Assembly (NCBI GenBank): GCA_023379055.1
Contig: JAMCSX010000017.1
Location: 1-35,867, forward strand
From: Candidatus Martarchaeota archaeon
GTDB lineage: Archaea > Micrarchaeota > Micrarchaeia > Micrarchaeales > CABMGC01
Direction: 5' to 3'
DNA length: 35,867 nt
Part shown: positions 8,600-17,120 of the stretch, one piece after another
Numbering within the stretch: position 1 is the stretch's first letter
Layout: every line of letters begins with the position of its first letter
Program-made: the position numbers and the translations under genes
Notes under the pieces: model-generated
Told to the model about the DNA's origin: nothing
Database searches by the model: none
Seen by the model: the letters and a program-made list of their open reading frames with translations, nothing else

Positions 8600-9988
8600 A
8601 TGAGATATAGGATTGACAGCGATGTGCTTGGCAAGGTAAAGGTGCCCCATGACGCATACTATGGATCGGAGACACAGAGGAGCCTTAATAACTTCACTGC
8701 CTCAGGAATCAAGGTACCGATGGAGATAATATATGCGTACGCAGCGCTGAAGAAGGCAGCTGCGATAGCTAACAGAAGGGATGGGAAACTTGATGGCAGG
8801 CGCTCAAAGGCAATCTCAAGGGCATGCGATGAGATACTAGCGCATAAGCTTGAGGATCAGTTCTGCCTTGACATATTCCAGGCTGGTGCTGGCACCTGCA
8901 TAAACATGAACGTTAACGAAGTAATAGCAAATAGGTCGATAGAGATCCTTGGCGGGAATAAGGGAGATTATCGGATAGTGCACCCGAATGACCACGTGAA
9001 TATGTCGCAGTCTACAAACGACACAATGCCGTCCGTCGTACACATAGCCGTGTATCTGCTGATAAGGAACAGACTGCTGCCTGCGCTGGCACAGCTTAGA
9101 AAGGCGCTTGATAAGAAATCGATGGAATTCGATGGGATTGTAAAGGTAGGAAGAACCCATCTTCAGGATGCAGTTCCCATCACCTTGGGAAGGGAGTTTT
9201 CCGGATACTCGTGGGCCTTGAAGAATGCAACTGCTATGCTAAGTGATGCAAATAACAGACTGCTAAAAATCCCGATTGGAGGCACTGCAGTAGGTACGGA
9301 AATGAATTCTGATGACAGATATGCGAAATTTGCCGTGAGGGAGCTGAATGGGATCCTAAAGTCCAGTTTTAAGCTTGCCCCAAACAGATTTGCAGTAATG
9401 CAACAGAGACTTGAGGAGCTCTCGGTTGCAGACGGACTGAAGGAGGTTGCAACAGCCATAAACAAGATAGGGAACGATTTGAGGCTCCTTACCTCAGGTC
9501 CAAGGGCTGGCATGGGTGAGATAACGCTTCCTGAGATTCTGCCAGGATCATCTATAATGCCAGGGAAGATCAACCCAAGCATGGTTGAGATGATGAATAT
9601 GGTGTGCATGGAGGTTATAGGTAACTGCACAACGGTCACAGAAGCAGCAAACGGAGGGCAGCTGGAGATTAATGTATTTACTCCAATAATTGTATACAAT
9701 CTTATTTTCTCTGCAACAATAATGTCTAATGCTTCGGTACTTTTTGCAGAAAGATGCATCAAGGGCATAAGAGTGAACAAGGACAATATTTCACGCCATA
9801 TAGAAATGGATACGTCACTCGCCACAGCACTGAGCCCATATGTAGGATATGCAAAGGCCGCGGAGATTGCAAGGATAGCGTATAGGGAGGGTAAAAGCGT
9901 CAAACAGGTATGCGTGGAGTTAAACATCCTTGACAAAAAATCCCTTGATAGGATACTTGACCCAGCAAGCCAAGCCAAGAAATACTGA
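8600..9988 (+). CDS. class II fumarase/aspartase superfamily lyase (fumarate hydratase or aspartate ammonia-lyase)
   Basis: GAGTCINMNVNEVIANR, HPNDHVNMSQSTND, GRTHLQDAVPITLG and signature GSSIMPGKINPSM; resembles both FumC and AspA. Confidence 0.9.
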   Translation: MRYRIDSDVLGKVKVPHDAYYGSETQRSLNNFTASGIKVPMEIIYAYAALKKAAAIANRRDGKLDGRRSKAISRACDEILAHKLEDQFCLDIFQAGAGTCINMNVNEVIANRSIEILGGNKGDYRIVHPNDHVNMSQSTNDTMPSVVHIAVYLLIRNRLLPALAQLRKALDKKSMEFDGIVKVGRTHLQDAVPITLGREFSGYSWALKNATAMLSDANNRLLKIPIGGTAVGTEMNSDDRYAKFAVRELNGILKSSFKLAPNRFAVMQQRLEELSVADGLKEVATAINKIGNDLRLLTSGPRAGMGEITLPEILPGSSIMPGKINPSMVEMMNMVCMEVIGNCTTVTEAANGGQLEINVFTPIIVYNLIFSATIMSNASVLFAERCIKGIRVNKDNISRHIEMDTSLATALSPYVGYAKAAEIARIAYREGKSVKQVCVELNILDKKSLDRILDPASQAKKY

Positions 9989-10020
9989 TGGAACAGAGCC
10001 AGCGCGGGCCCGCTGTTTCC
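9989..10020. terminator. inverted repeat downstream of fumarase/aspartase gene
   Basis: GGAACAG...GCGGGCCCGC...CTGTTTCC inverted repeat with embedded 10-nt palindrome; TCTTTTTT tract about 20 nt downstream; convergent gene pair. Confidence 0.35.
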
Positions 10021-10127
10021 TTCTTGAATGCTGCTTGAAGTCTTTTTTCATGCATCTACAGTCCGATGTTGTTTGGCGGGAAACGTGTAGGCGCGGGACT
10101 TTGCTGCGTTTCCTTCGGATTCCTTGC

Positions 10128-11357
10128 TCAATTGTTTGGCAGTATGTTGTCAACAACGAATCCCGGATCGTATCTCATTATGTCCGTGTATTTTTCTCCG
10201 GTGCCAAAAAACAGTATCGGCACTGTAGTGTCCCCCAATATCGATAGGGTGTTTCCTCCCTTTGCATCTACGTCTAGCTTTGTCAGTATTATGCCGTCGA
10301 GCCCAATGGCATCGTTTATTGCCTTTACCTGCTCCAGAAGTGCGTTTCCGGATATGCTCTCCCCTACAAATATCTTTAAGTTTGGTTTTGCAATCCTTGC
10401 CATTTTTTTGAGCTCCTCTATAAGGCTCTTGTTCGTTTCCTGCCTGCCAGCGCTGTCTATCAGCACGGCCATTATTCCGTGTGCCTTTGCATGGGCTATG
10501 GCATCGAATGCCACGCTTGCGGGATCGGCGCCGTACGTCCCTTTTATTACGTTTATGCCGAGCTTGGAGGCATGATATGCAGTCTGCTCTATTGCAGCGG
10601 CCCTGAATGTATCGCTTGCGGACAGGACGCAGGATATGCCATCGGATAGCAGCATGCTTGCTATCTTTGCCATGGTAGTGGTCTTGCCGGCGCCATTTGG
10701 CCCTATGAACATTATCTTGAATGGAAGATTACCTGATGATTCCTCTCTTATCCTCTTTACTATGTCTACATCGGAACCTTTGGTAAGCACATCCATTATC
10801 GCGTTGCGCATTGTTTTGCGTATCTCCACATTCATGCCCTTTGAACTTATCTCCTTCCCCACCAGCCCGTTCCTTATGCTCATGGCCATCTTTTCTGCTA
10901 TATCATAATTGACATCGGACTGCAGCATTCCTATCATTAAGTCTTCTATGAAAGGATTCACATCTTTATCGCTGATCCTGGTTTTTCCGAATATAAAGCC
11001 CTTTATTTTGGTTGTTGCGGTGACTTTTGGTTGGCTTGCAGTGGCACGCTGTGCATGTGTTTTTTTAGCATCTTCATTTTGCAGGGCCGGCTTGTAATCC
11101 GATACCTCCTGCTGCGCGGCTTTAGGAATTGTTTGGAATAGTTGCTTCGGAGCAGGCTCCCCATTGGCGTCTTCGTTTACCATGGTCTGCGGAGCGTCGT
11201 TTGACTTTGATACCTCGCCCCCGGCAGATCGCATTGCTGTGACTTCCTGCACAGGACCGCTTTGTACCTGCGCTTCCTCCTGCTTCATCTCTTCCTTTTC
11301 CTTGTTTGATAGCGAATCTATAAAGCTAGAGAATTTCTTTTTAAGTCCATCAAACAT
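10128..11357 (-). CDS. ftsY: signal recognition particle receptor FtsY
   Basis: SRP GTPase: GPNGAGKTTTMAKIA, DTFRAAAIEQ, DSAGRQETN, TKLDVDAKGG; variable charged N-terminus. Confidence 0.95.
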   Translation of the reverse strand: MFDGLKKKFSSFIDSLSNKEKEEMKQEEAQVQSGPVQEVTAMRSAGGEVSKSNDAPQTMVNEDANGEPAPKQLFQTIPKAAQQEVSDYKPALQNEDAKKTHAQRATASQPKVTATTKIKGFIFGKTRISDKDVNPFIEDLMIGMLQSDVNYDIAEKMAMSIRNGLVGKEISSKGMNVEIRKTMRNAIMDVLTKGSDVDIVKRIREESSGNLPFKIMFIGPNGAGKTTTMAKIASMLLSDGISCVLSASDTFRAAAIEQTAYHASKLGINVIKGTYGADPASVAFDAIAHAKAHGIMAVLIDSAGRQETNKSLIEELKKMARIAKPNLKIFVGESISGNALLEQVKAINDAIGLDGIILTKLDVDAKGGNTLSILGDTTVPILFFGTGEKYTDIMRYDPGFVVDNILPNN

Positions 11358-11368
11358 CAGAATACCCG

Positions 11369-11836
11369 TTATCTCCTTTCAGATCCCTGCGATGCCTGAT
11401 ACTGCATTGCGCCAATCTTGTACTCTATATCAACAAGCTCTGATTCCAGCCTCTTCTTATCTGACAGCATGCGGTTAAGCAGCTCCTCCGCAGTTTTACT
11501 GTTTGATTTAAGGAATTCTATCGCCTCGGCTACGGACTTTTCAATCATGTAGCCACCACCAACATAGGTCATTATCCTGTCTATTTTTTCTATCTTTGCA
11601 GGCACATATGCGCCGCCCTCGCCGCTTATCATTATGCGTGACCCTTCAACAGACTTTGACTTCTCAAGAAGTTCTATGTTTCTAAGAAGAGAGGTGTTTG
11701 TCATGGTATATGTAGCTATGCTGTTCTCCAGGTTTTCATACTGCTGCGCATAGAGATTTTGGAGGTATCTAAGCTGCATGAGCAGCTCGTCTGCACTCTG
11801 CGGTTGATTCGATGGTGCATTTGGCATAAAATACAC
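11369..11836 (-). CDS. pfdA: prefoldin alpha subunit
   Basis: Coiled coil - GEGGAYVPAKIEKIDRIMTYVGGGYMIEKSVAEAIEFL - coiled coil; between ftsY and aIF6 as in the common archaeal cluster. Confidence 0.85.
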   Translation of the reverse strand: MYFMPNAPSNQPQSADELLMQLRYLQNLYAQQYENLENSIATYTMTNTSLLRNIELLEKSKSVEGSRIMISGEGGAYVPAKIEKIDRIMTYVGGGYMIEKSVAEAIEFLKSNSKTAEELLNRMLSDKKRLESELVDIEYKIGAMQYQASQGSERR

Positions 11837-11887
11837 TGATTATTGAATTGCGCAGAATGTTTAAAAGCCTGTGTTATGGCTTGGCGG

Positions 11888-12556
11888 TCAGGCCATGTCA
11901 AGGCCCTCGGTTACTCGCGTAAGCTCAAATCCAGTGGTCTGCGCCCCTACAACAACGCCGTTTGAATTGGCTATTGTGCACAGGCCTATACTTGGAGATC
12001 CGAGATTTGCAGTTGTCTGTGATGTGCAATGCACAATCCTATTTAAGAAGTGTACGTCTGATTCATCTGCGCTGTTTGTTATTACCATGCCTTTATTTGT
12101 CAGTATGTTATTGGCACCGACAGTTGCATAGCCGCCTATCTGCCTTGCAATTACCTCGACGCCGAGTGCATGCTCAATCTCATTGATCTCCTTCTTCCTA
12201 AACTCGGGATTTACGAACGCGATCTTGTCATTGACTAGAATGTTGTTGCGCAATGCATTAAGGTCTGTGCATAATACCGACACTTCAACGCCGCCGAGCT
12301 CCTTCCTTATCCTGTGGATCTCTGATTGATCAGCCATCTCTGGTAGGAGAAGGCCCCTTGAATTGCCAACGGCGTAGACGCCAAGAAGCCCAGACCCGTT
12401 GATAGTGGCACTAAAAACGCCTGCGCCGAGAGCATCAGCGATTATCTCCCTCTCGGTGTGCGTTGAATGAGACGTGAGGATCACATAGGAGTCGGTCGCA
12501 AAGGCATATGCGCCTATATAGCTGCTGTTGCCGATGCTCATTTTTGTTATGCCCAT
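11888..12556 (-). CDS. eif6: translation initiation factor aIF6
   Basis: Pentein repeats: SYIGAYAFATDSYVIL, NGSGLLGVYAVGNSRGLLLP, LGSPSIGLCTIANSNGVVVGAQTTGFELTR. Confidence 0.93.
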   Translation of the reverse strand: MGITKMSIGNSSYIGAYAFATDSYVILTSHSTHTEREIIADALGAGVFSATINGSGLLGVYAVGNSRGLLLPEMADQSEIHRIRKELGGVEVSVLCTDLNALRNNILVNDKIAFVNPEFRKKEINEIEHALGVEVIARQIGGYATVGANNILTNKGMVITNSADESDVHFLNRIVHCTSQTTANLGSPSIGLCTIANSNGVVVGAQTTGFELTRVTEGLDMA

Positions 12557-12565
12557 CTACTTGAC

Positions 12566-13039
12566 CTATGCCTGGTTCTTGGTTTCTGCAGGCTTTTCTT
12601 TGTTTTGTTTCTCCTTGGCGCTCTCGGCATTCTGCACTTTCACCTTCTTTCTGGCACTTTTTCCATCAGACCTTTCTGTTGCTTTCCCAGATCCTTCTAA
12701 GGACGACGTATCTGTCTTTTTACCTTCTGGCTTCGCCGTGTCGGCTGCGGACTGCGGCTTTGCCGCAGCAGCACCGGCCTGTGGATGGGTTGTAACCTCC
12801 TCTGCAAGATTGACTTTTATTATATTGCCGCTTTTTACTACATCTACCTTAATGGAATCGCCGCTTGGGAGTATGTGCATTACCTGCGCATTCAGCTTTG
12901 GGTCTATGCTCACCAGACTGGCTTCGGATTTGTTGAACCGTGCAATGTGGGTTCGCAGATAATCAGCAGCCTTGTATCTCTTCCTTGTAGATCTCAGGCC
13001 GGCAAACACTCCACGGAATCGAATAGTAGATATTGCCAT
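12566..13039 (-). CDS. rpl31e: 50S ribosomal protein L31e with long low-complexity C-terminal extension
   Basis: N-terminal L31e-like core (YKAADYLRTHIARFNKSEASLVSIDPKLNAQV) and genomic position between aIF6 and L39e; K/A/E/S-rich tail of ~80 aa. Confidence 0.8.
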   Translation of the reverse strand: MAISTIRFRGVFAGLRSTRKRYKAADYLRTHIARFNKSEASLVSIDPKLNAQVMHILPSGDSIKVDVVKSGNIIKVNLAEEVTTHPQAGAAAAKPQSAADTAKPEGKKTDTSSLEGSGKATERSDGKSARKKVKVQNAESAKEKQNKEKPAETKNQA

Positions 13040-13043
13040 CCAA

Positions 13044-13202
13044 TCACTCGCTTATCCTTAGCTTTCTTCTTCTCCAGTCCCTCTGCTTCTTGTTGTACTG
13101 GATCCTTCTGTGCGTCTTTAGCACCGCAAGAACAGGCATTCTGCCATTCTGCTTTAGTTTTCTGCCAAGCCTCATCTTCTTTCTAAGCGTTTTCTTGCCC
13201 AT
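13044..13202 (-). CDS. rpl39e: 50S ribosomal protein L39e
   Basis: Missed by the ORF track (52 aa): MGKKTLRKKMRLGRKLKQNGRMPVLAVLKTHRRIQYNKKQRDWRRRKLRISE*, a typical L39e, next to L31e. Confidence 0.93.
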   Translation of the reverse strand: MGKKTLRKKMRLGRKLKQNGRMPVLAVLKTHRRIQYNKKQRDWRRRKLRISE

Positions 13203-13212
13203 TCTTTCACCA

Positions 13213-13518
13213 TTATTTATGTTGAAATGTTATATTTGATTCCTTTTTCGGAGTGAGTTTTAACAGTATTTGCTTAATATTATCTTCGGTTATTGCAGCG
13301 CCTATTCTGCCCTGTTGCGACATGGATATCAGCATGTCCACAAGCTGCGAATATAATTCATAGTTTGCTATGCGCACATTCATAAGCCTCTCGTATGCCT
13401 CTGGCGTTACAAGCCTCTTGATAAGCATTCTTTTTTGCTGCTCAATCTGAAGCGCACGGTATCTCTTCTCCATCATCTTCTTTTCGCGATTCCCTTCATG
13501 CTCCTGGGGCTCGGCCAA
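13213..13518 (-). CDS. PDCD5 family DNA-binding protein
   Basis: YRALQIEQQKRMLIKRLVTPEAYERLMNVRIANYELYSQL...LLKLTPKKESNITFQHK. Confidence 0.9.
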   Translation of the reverse strand: MAEPQEHEGNREKKMMEKRYRALQIEQQKRMLIKRLVTPEAYERLMNVRIANYELYSQLVDMLISMSQQGRIGAAITEDNIKQILLKLTPKKESNITFQHK

Positions 13519-13520
13519 GT

Positions 13521-13937
13521 CTACGCACCCTTGATTGTCTCATTTGAGAGCTTGTCGAGAAAAGATTTGCCTGCAGAAGTCACGATTCTTCCCTGCCTGG
13601 TCTGCTTCAGGTACCCTTTATTCTCAAGTGCATCAAACGCATCTTTTATTATGGAGCCTCCTGCTCTCACGTGGTGGTGCCTGCTTACTACATGACCTTT
13701 CTTGCTACCATAGAGCGTCCTAAGCCGCGATATGCCTATTGGACCCATTAGATACACGTGCCTGAGTATTGAGGCACATCGGGTATACCAGAAATCCTCA
13801 CTCTGCGGTACCCTTTCCCTTCCAGCCCCACTCTTCACGTATAGCACATATGCAGGTCTTGCGATGCCAGATTCCTTCAGTCTCAACGCCGCAAGAGCTA
13901 TGAGCTTTGCCGGATCAGATTCCAATACGTTTGCCAT
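13521..13937 (-). CDS. rps19e: 30S ribosomal protein S19e
   Basis: ERVPQSEDFWYTRCASILRHVYLMGPIGISRLRTLYGSKK...VRAGGSIIKDAFDALENKGYL. Confidence 0.93.
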   Translation of the reverse strand: MANVLESDPAKLIALAALRLKESGIARPAYVLYVKSGAGRERVPQSEDFWYTRCASILRHVYLMGPIGISRLRTLYGSKKGHVVSRHHHVRAGGSIIKDAFDALENKGYLKQTRQGRIVTSAGKSFLDKLSNETIKGA

Positions 13938-14045
13938 CTAAAAAAGCCTCTAGAATGTTAAAAATTTATGTAGTATATCATGCGTTAGATATATATTTAT
14001 TGCTATCGATAGAGTATGCGTACCTGCACAAAATAATAGTGCTTA

Positions 14046-14336
14046 GTGCCTATGCATGATGGTGTATTTGTGAAGCTTAACATTTTAGAAGATGAGACAA
14101 AGAGCCTTGTTGTGGAATTTGTTGACGTTGACAGAAGCATGCCCGACATGATAAAGGCAAAATTGATAGACAACAAGGATGTTGAATTTGTCGGAGTGGT
14201 AAAGGAGCATCCAGACATAGCAAGGCCAAAACTGATTGTAAAGTCTGCCAAGAATGCAAGGACACTCGTGCTAAAGGCAATAGGGGAGCTTGAAGACGAC
14301 ATAAAAGAGCTCTTATCAAGCCTTCCAAAGAAGTAG
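14046..14336 (+). CDS. rpoL: DNA-directed RNA polymerase subunit L (Rpb11-like)
   Basis: Position, size and VEFVGVVKEHPDIARPKLIVKSAKNARTLVLKAIGEL. Confidence 0.85.
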   Translation: MPMHDGVFVKLNILEDETKSLVVEFVDVDRSMPDMIKAKLIDNKDVEFVGVVKEHPDIARPKLIVKSAKNARTLVLKAIGELEDDIKELLSSLPKK

Positions 14337-14342
14337 CGTTGC

Positions 14343-16109
14343 ATGAAGAGTGGGATACGCATACTTGCACTTGATGATTCAAGAATAAATAGGATGGAAC
14401 GCACTAACCTTATCGTAGGCGTTGTAGGCCGCAAGGGGATGGTGGAAGGTGTGCTGTCGTTCAGGGTTGGTATAAACGGAGATGACGCAACGGATGGCAT
14501 AATAAATTCAGTAAGATCGTCCAGATTCATTGATCAGATAAGACTGATTGCAATAAACGGCACGACATTTGCCGGCATGAACGTTATTGATATTGGAAAG
14601 ATAAGATCCTCACTCGGTGTGCCGGTAATCGGGATTACCAGAAAGAAGCCGCACCCATCATTGCTTAGGAAGAGTATAGGTGCTGCGGATATCACTGGCA
14701 AGAAGGAAAAGGCAGCAATAATAGGCAGAATCGCAAAACAGGCTGCATTGGATAGGTTTCGGGGTTTCTATGTGCAGCGCATAGGGATTGAGGCAACGCA
14801 GGTGGAGAGATACATTGAAAGTTCAACTGCACTGCTCAGGCTTGCGCACATGATTGCAAGCGGAGTAACAGGCAGCGAATCGAGGGGAAGGGTGCCGCAG
14901 AGTGAGGATTGGTTTGGGAGGGTAATTAGGCTTATAGACACATACAGTGACGAAGCGATAACCACGATGTCGAACATGATACCGATTAAGGCAATATCGC
15001 CAATGAGCGGCGGAGAGGGCGAGCTGAAAAGGGCCGAGTTTCTGGAAGGAATTCTGAAGACCTGGGGCCTGCGGCCGAGGCGCCATGACTATACAGACAG
15101 CACGGGGACGGTGAGGCCGAATATAGTCTCAGTGTTCGGGGATTCTGACAGGACTATCTGGTTCGTAGCGCATATGGATACGGTGTCAGAGGGTGACAGG
15201 TCATTATGGAGGACAGAGCCATTCATCGCAACAGTAAAAGGAGATAGAATTTACGGGAGGGGTGCCGAAGACAACGGGCAGGGAGTCGTCACAGCAATAT
15301 ACGCACTTAGGGCGCTTAAGGAATCCGGCGCAAAACCTAAGTATAACTTTGGGCTGATGCTGGTGGCCGATGAGGAGGTAGGCAGCAGGTTTGGGATGCA
15401 GAAGCTAATGAAAGAGGGAATAATCAAGCAGGGGGACCTTGCGGTGGTCCCTGATTATGGAATCGAAGACGGTTCGCAGATAGAGATAGGCGAAAAGGGC
15501 ATGTTGTGGCTTAAGGTAACGGTAACTGGAATGCAGGCACATGCAAGCGAACCTGAAAAGGGAAGGAACGCATTCAGGTATTCTGCCGCGTTTGTTGGAG
15601 AGGTTGATGATCTTCTTCACAGAAAATATGCGGCTGTTGACAGTCTCTTCAACCCAAGCAGGTCAACGTTCGAAATGACGAAACATGAGAAGAATGTTGA
15701 TAGCATTAACATAATACCCGGCACTGATATCTTCTATATTGACTGCAGGGTCCTGCCGCAGTATAAGCTTGACGATATTGTGTCTGATGTAAAGTCCGTT
15801 GCTGCATCACAGAAGTTCTTCGAAGTCAAGATAACTATAGATACCTTTAACAGGGAGGATCCTGCACCAATAACTAATGCTGATTCGGAGATAGTACGTC
15901 TGCTGAAGGACTCGATTAAGGAATTGCGCAACATTGACGCTGGGACAGTTGGGATAGGAGGAGGCACATGTGCAGCGTTTACCAGAAAGGCCGGAATACC
16001 TACTGCCGTATGGTCAACGCATACTGACTGTGCGCATCAGCCCAACGAATCCATAAGGATAGGCGAAATTATGGGCGATGCAAAGGTATTTGCACGCCTT
16101 GTACTCTGA
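14343..16109 (+). CDS. fusion protein: N-terminal DUF99 + C-terminal M20 family metallopeptidase (DapE/ArgE-like)
   Basis: N-half DUF99-like (ILALDDSRINR..LIVGVVGRKGMVEGVLSFRVGINGDDATDGI...LLRLAHMIASGVTGSESRGR); C-half M20 motifs FVAHMDTVSEGD, GRGAEDNGQG, VADEEVGS, HTDCAHQPNESI. One uninterrupted frame. Confidence 0.88.
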   Translation: MKSGIRILALDDSRINRMERTNLIVGVVGRKGMVEGVLSFRVGINGDDATDGIINSVRSSRFIDQIRLIAINGTTFAGMNVIDIGKIRSSLGVPVIGITRKKPHPSLLRKSIGAADITGKKEKAAIIGRIAKQAALDRFRGFYVQRIGIEATQVERYIESSTALLRLAHMIASGVTGSESRGRVPQSEDWFGRVIRLIDTYSDEAITTMSNMIPIKAISPMSGGEGELKRAEFLEGILKTWGLRPRRHDYTDSTGTVRPNIVSVFGDSDRTIWFVAHMDTVSEGDRSLWRTEPFIATVKGDRIYGRGAEDNGQGVVTAIYALRALKESGAKPKYNFGLMLVADEEVGSRFGMQKLMKEGIIKQGDLAVVPDYGIEDGSQIEIGEKGMLWLKVTVTGMQAHASEPEKGRNAFRYSAAFVGEVDDLLHRKYAAVDSLFNPSRSTFEMTKHEKNVDSINIIPGTDIFYIDCRVLPQYKLDDIVSDVKSVAASQKFFEVKITIDTFNREDPAPITNADSEIVRLLKDSIKELRNIDAGTVGIGGGTCAAFTRKAGIPTAVWSTHTDCAHQPNESIRIGEIMGDAKVFARLVL

Positions 16110-16110
16110 A

Positions 16111-16791
16111 TCAGCAGAGATTCTTTATTATGGTTCGGAGTATGACCCAGCCGTCCCTGAACGTCCTCAGCTTCGGTTCGCCAGCAGCCCTTCTCTTCTC
16201 TATGCTTGGCACCTCCAGCACCTTGAGATTCTTTTTGACCGCCTTTATGCTTATCTCAGTCTCTATCCCGAAGCCAGTCTCGCTGAGCTCCAGCTTCTTC
16301 AGTATTCGCCTGCTGAATGCGCGATAGCCATAACACATGTCGCTGTAATTTGCACCGAATATTGTATTCACAAGAAGCACGAAGAACTTGTTTCCGGCCT
16401 TGCGCAGAAGCGATATGTCCTCCGAATTGCCGCCAGACATGAACCTTGAACCCATGCAGACGTCATAGCCTATATTTATTCCGTCTATCAGCAGGTTCAG
16501 CTCCTTTGCTTCATGCGACAGGTCGGCATCCATGGAGATGAGTATATCGCCATGTGCAGAACGCAGGCCCTTTATCAGTGCCGATCCCTTTCCAACATTA
16601 TCGTGCATAACAATGGCGCGGCACCGCTCTGCTATGCCAACAGTACTGTCAGAGGAGTTTCCGTCTACCACTATTATCTCGTACCTCCTTCCTACAAGGG
16701 AAGACCTGACGTCTGCTATCACGTTGCCTATGTTCTTCTCCTCGTTGAGCGCAGGTATAACGATAGAAATTAATGGAGTTGCATTGACCAT
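16111..16791 (-). CDS. GT2 family glycosyltransferase (dolichyl-phosphate sugar synthase-like)
   Basis: ISIVIPALNEEKNIGNVI, IIVVDGNSSDST, ILISMDADLSH, CYGYRAFSRRIL. Confidence 0.92.
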   Translation of the reverse strand: MVNATPLISIVIPALNEEKNIGNVIADVRSSLVGRRYEIIVVDGNSSDSTVGIAERCRAIVMHDNVGKGSALIKGLRSAHGDILISMDADLSHEAKELNLLIDGINIGYDVCMGSRFMSGGNSEDISLLRKAGNKFFVLLVNTIFGANYSDMCYGYRAFSRRILKKLELSETGFGIETEISIKAVKKNLKVLEVPSIEKRRAAGEPKLRTFRDGWVILRTIIKNLC

Positions 16792-16799
16792 GAAATTGC

Positions 16800-17120
16800 C
16801 TAGTCAAATCTTATGGCGTATGTATTCTTGTATACCTGCTTCCCGCTCTTCACGCCTGCAAGCGTATAAGACATCTGCGGATGAAGCTTCATCTTTGATA
16901 TGAATGCATTGGCAAGAGACTTGCTGCTGAGATAAACGTCAAGGCCGCCGTCCTTCTCCTCAACCTTGGTCACGAACCCGTTATTGATCTCAAGGTAGCG
17001 GGTTATGCGCTCGACAAAACGTTCTATCTTAGACATGTTTCCTCTGAGCTGCACAACAGCCTCATGATAATTGCACGCCCTCTTGTCAGCACATGTCGCA
17101 CATCTTCCTCTTGAACTCAA
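16800..17120 (-). CDS. NMD3-like protein, C-terminal part in shifted frame
   Basis: CADKRACNYHEAVVQLRGN continues the NMD3-like Zn-ribbon protein of ORF 17086-17454 in the +1 frame. Confidence 0.65.
   Translation of the reverse strand: MSSRGRCATCADKRACNYHEAVVQLRGNMSKIERFVERITRYLEINNGFVTKVEEKDGGLDVYLSSKSLANAFISKMKLHPQMSYTLAGVKSGKQVYKNTYAIRFD

Noticed and set aside
9163-9978. 271-aa minus-strand ORF
   Set aside because: Antisense to the fumarase/aspartase gene, whose conserved motifs fix the real frame.
10070-10115. Inverted repeat GGAAACG/CGTTTCC between fumarase/aspartase and ftsY
   Set aside because: Only 7 bp in a short convergent intergenic region; not enough to call an RNA gene.
10066-10575. 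169-aa plus-strand ORF
   Set aside because: Antisense to ftsY over most of its length.
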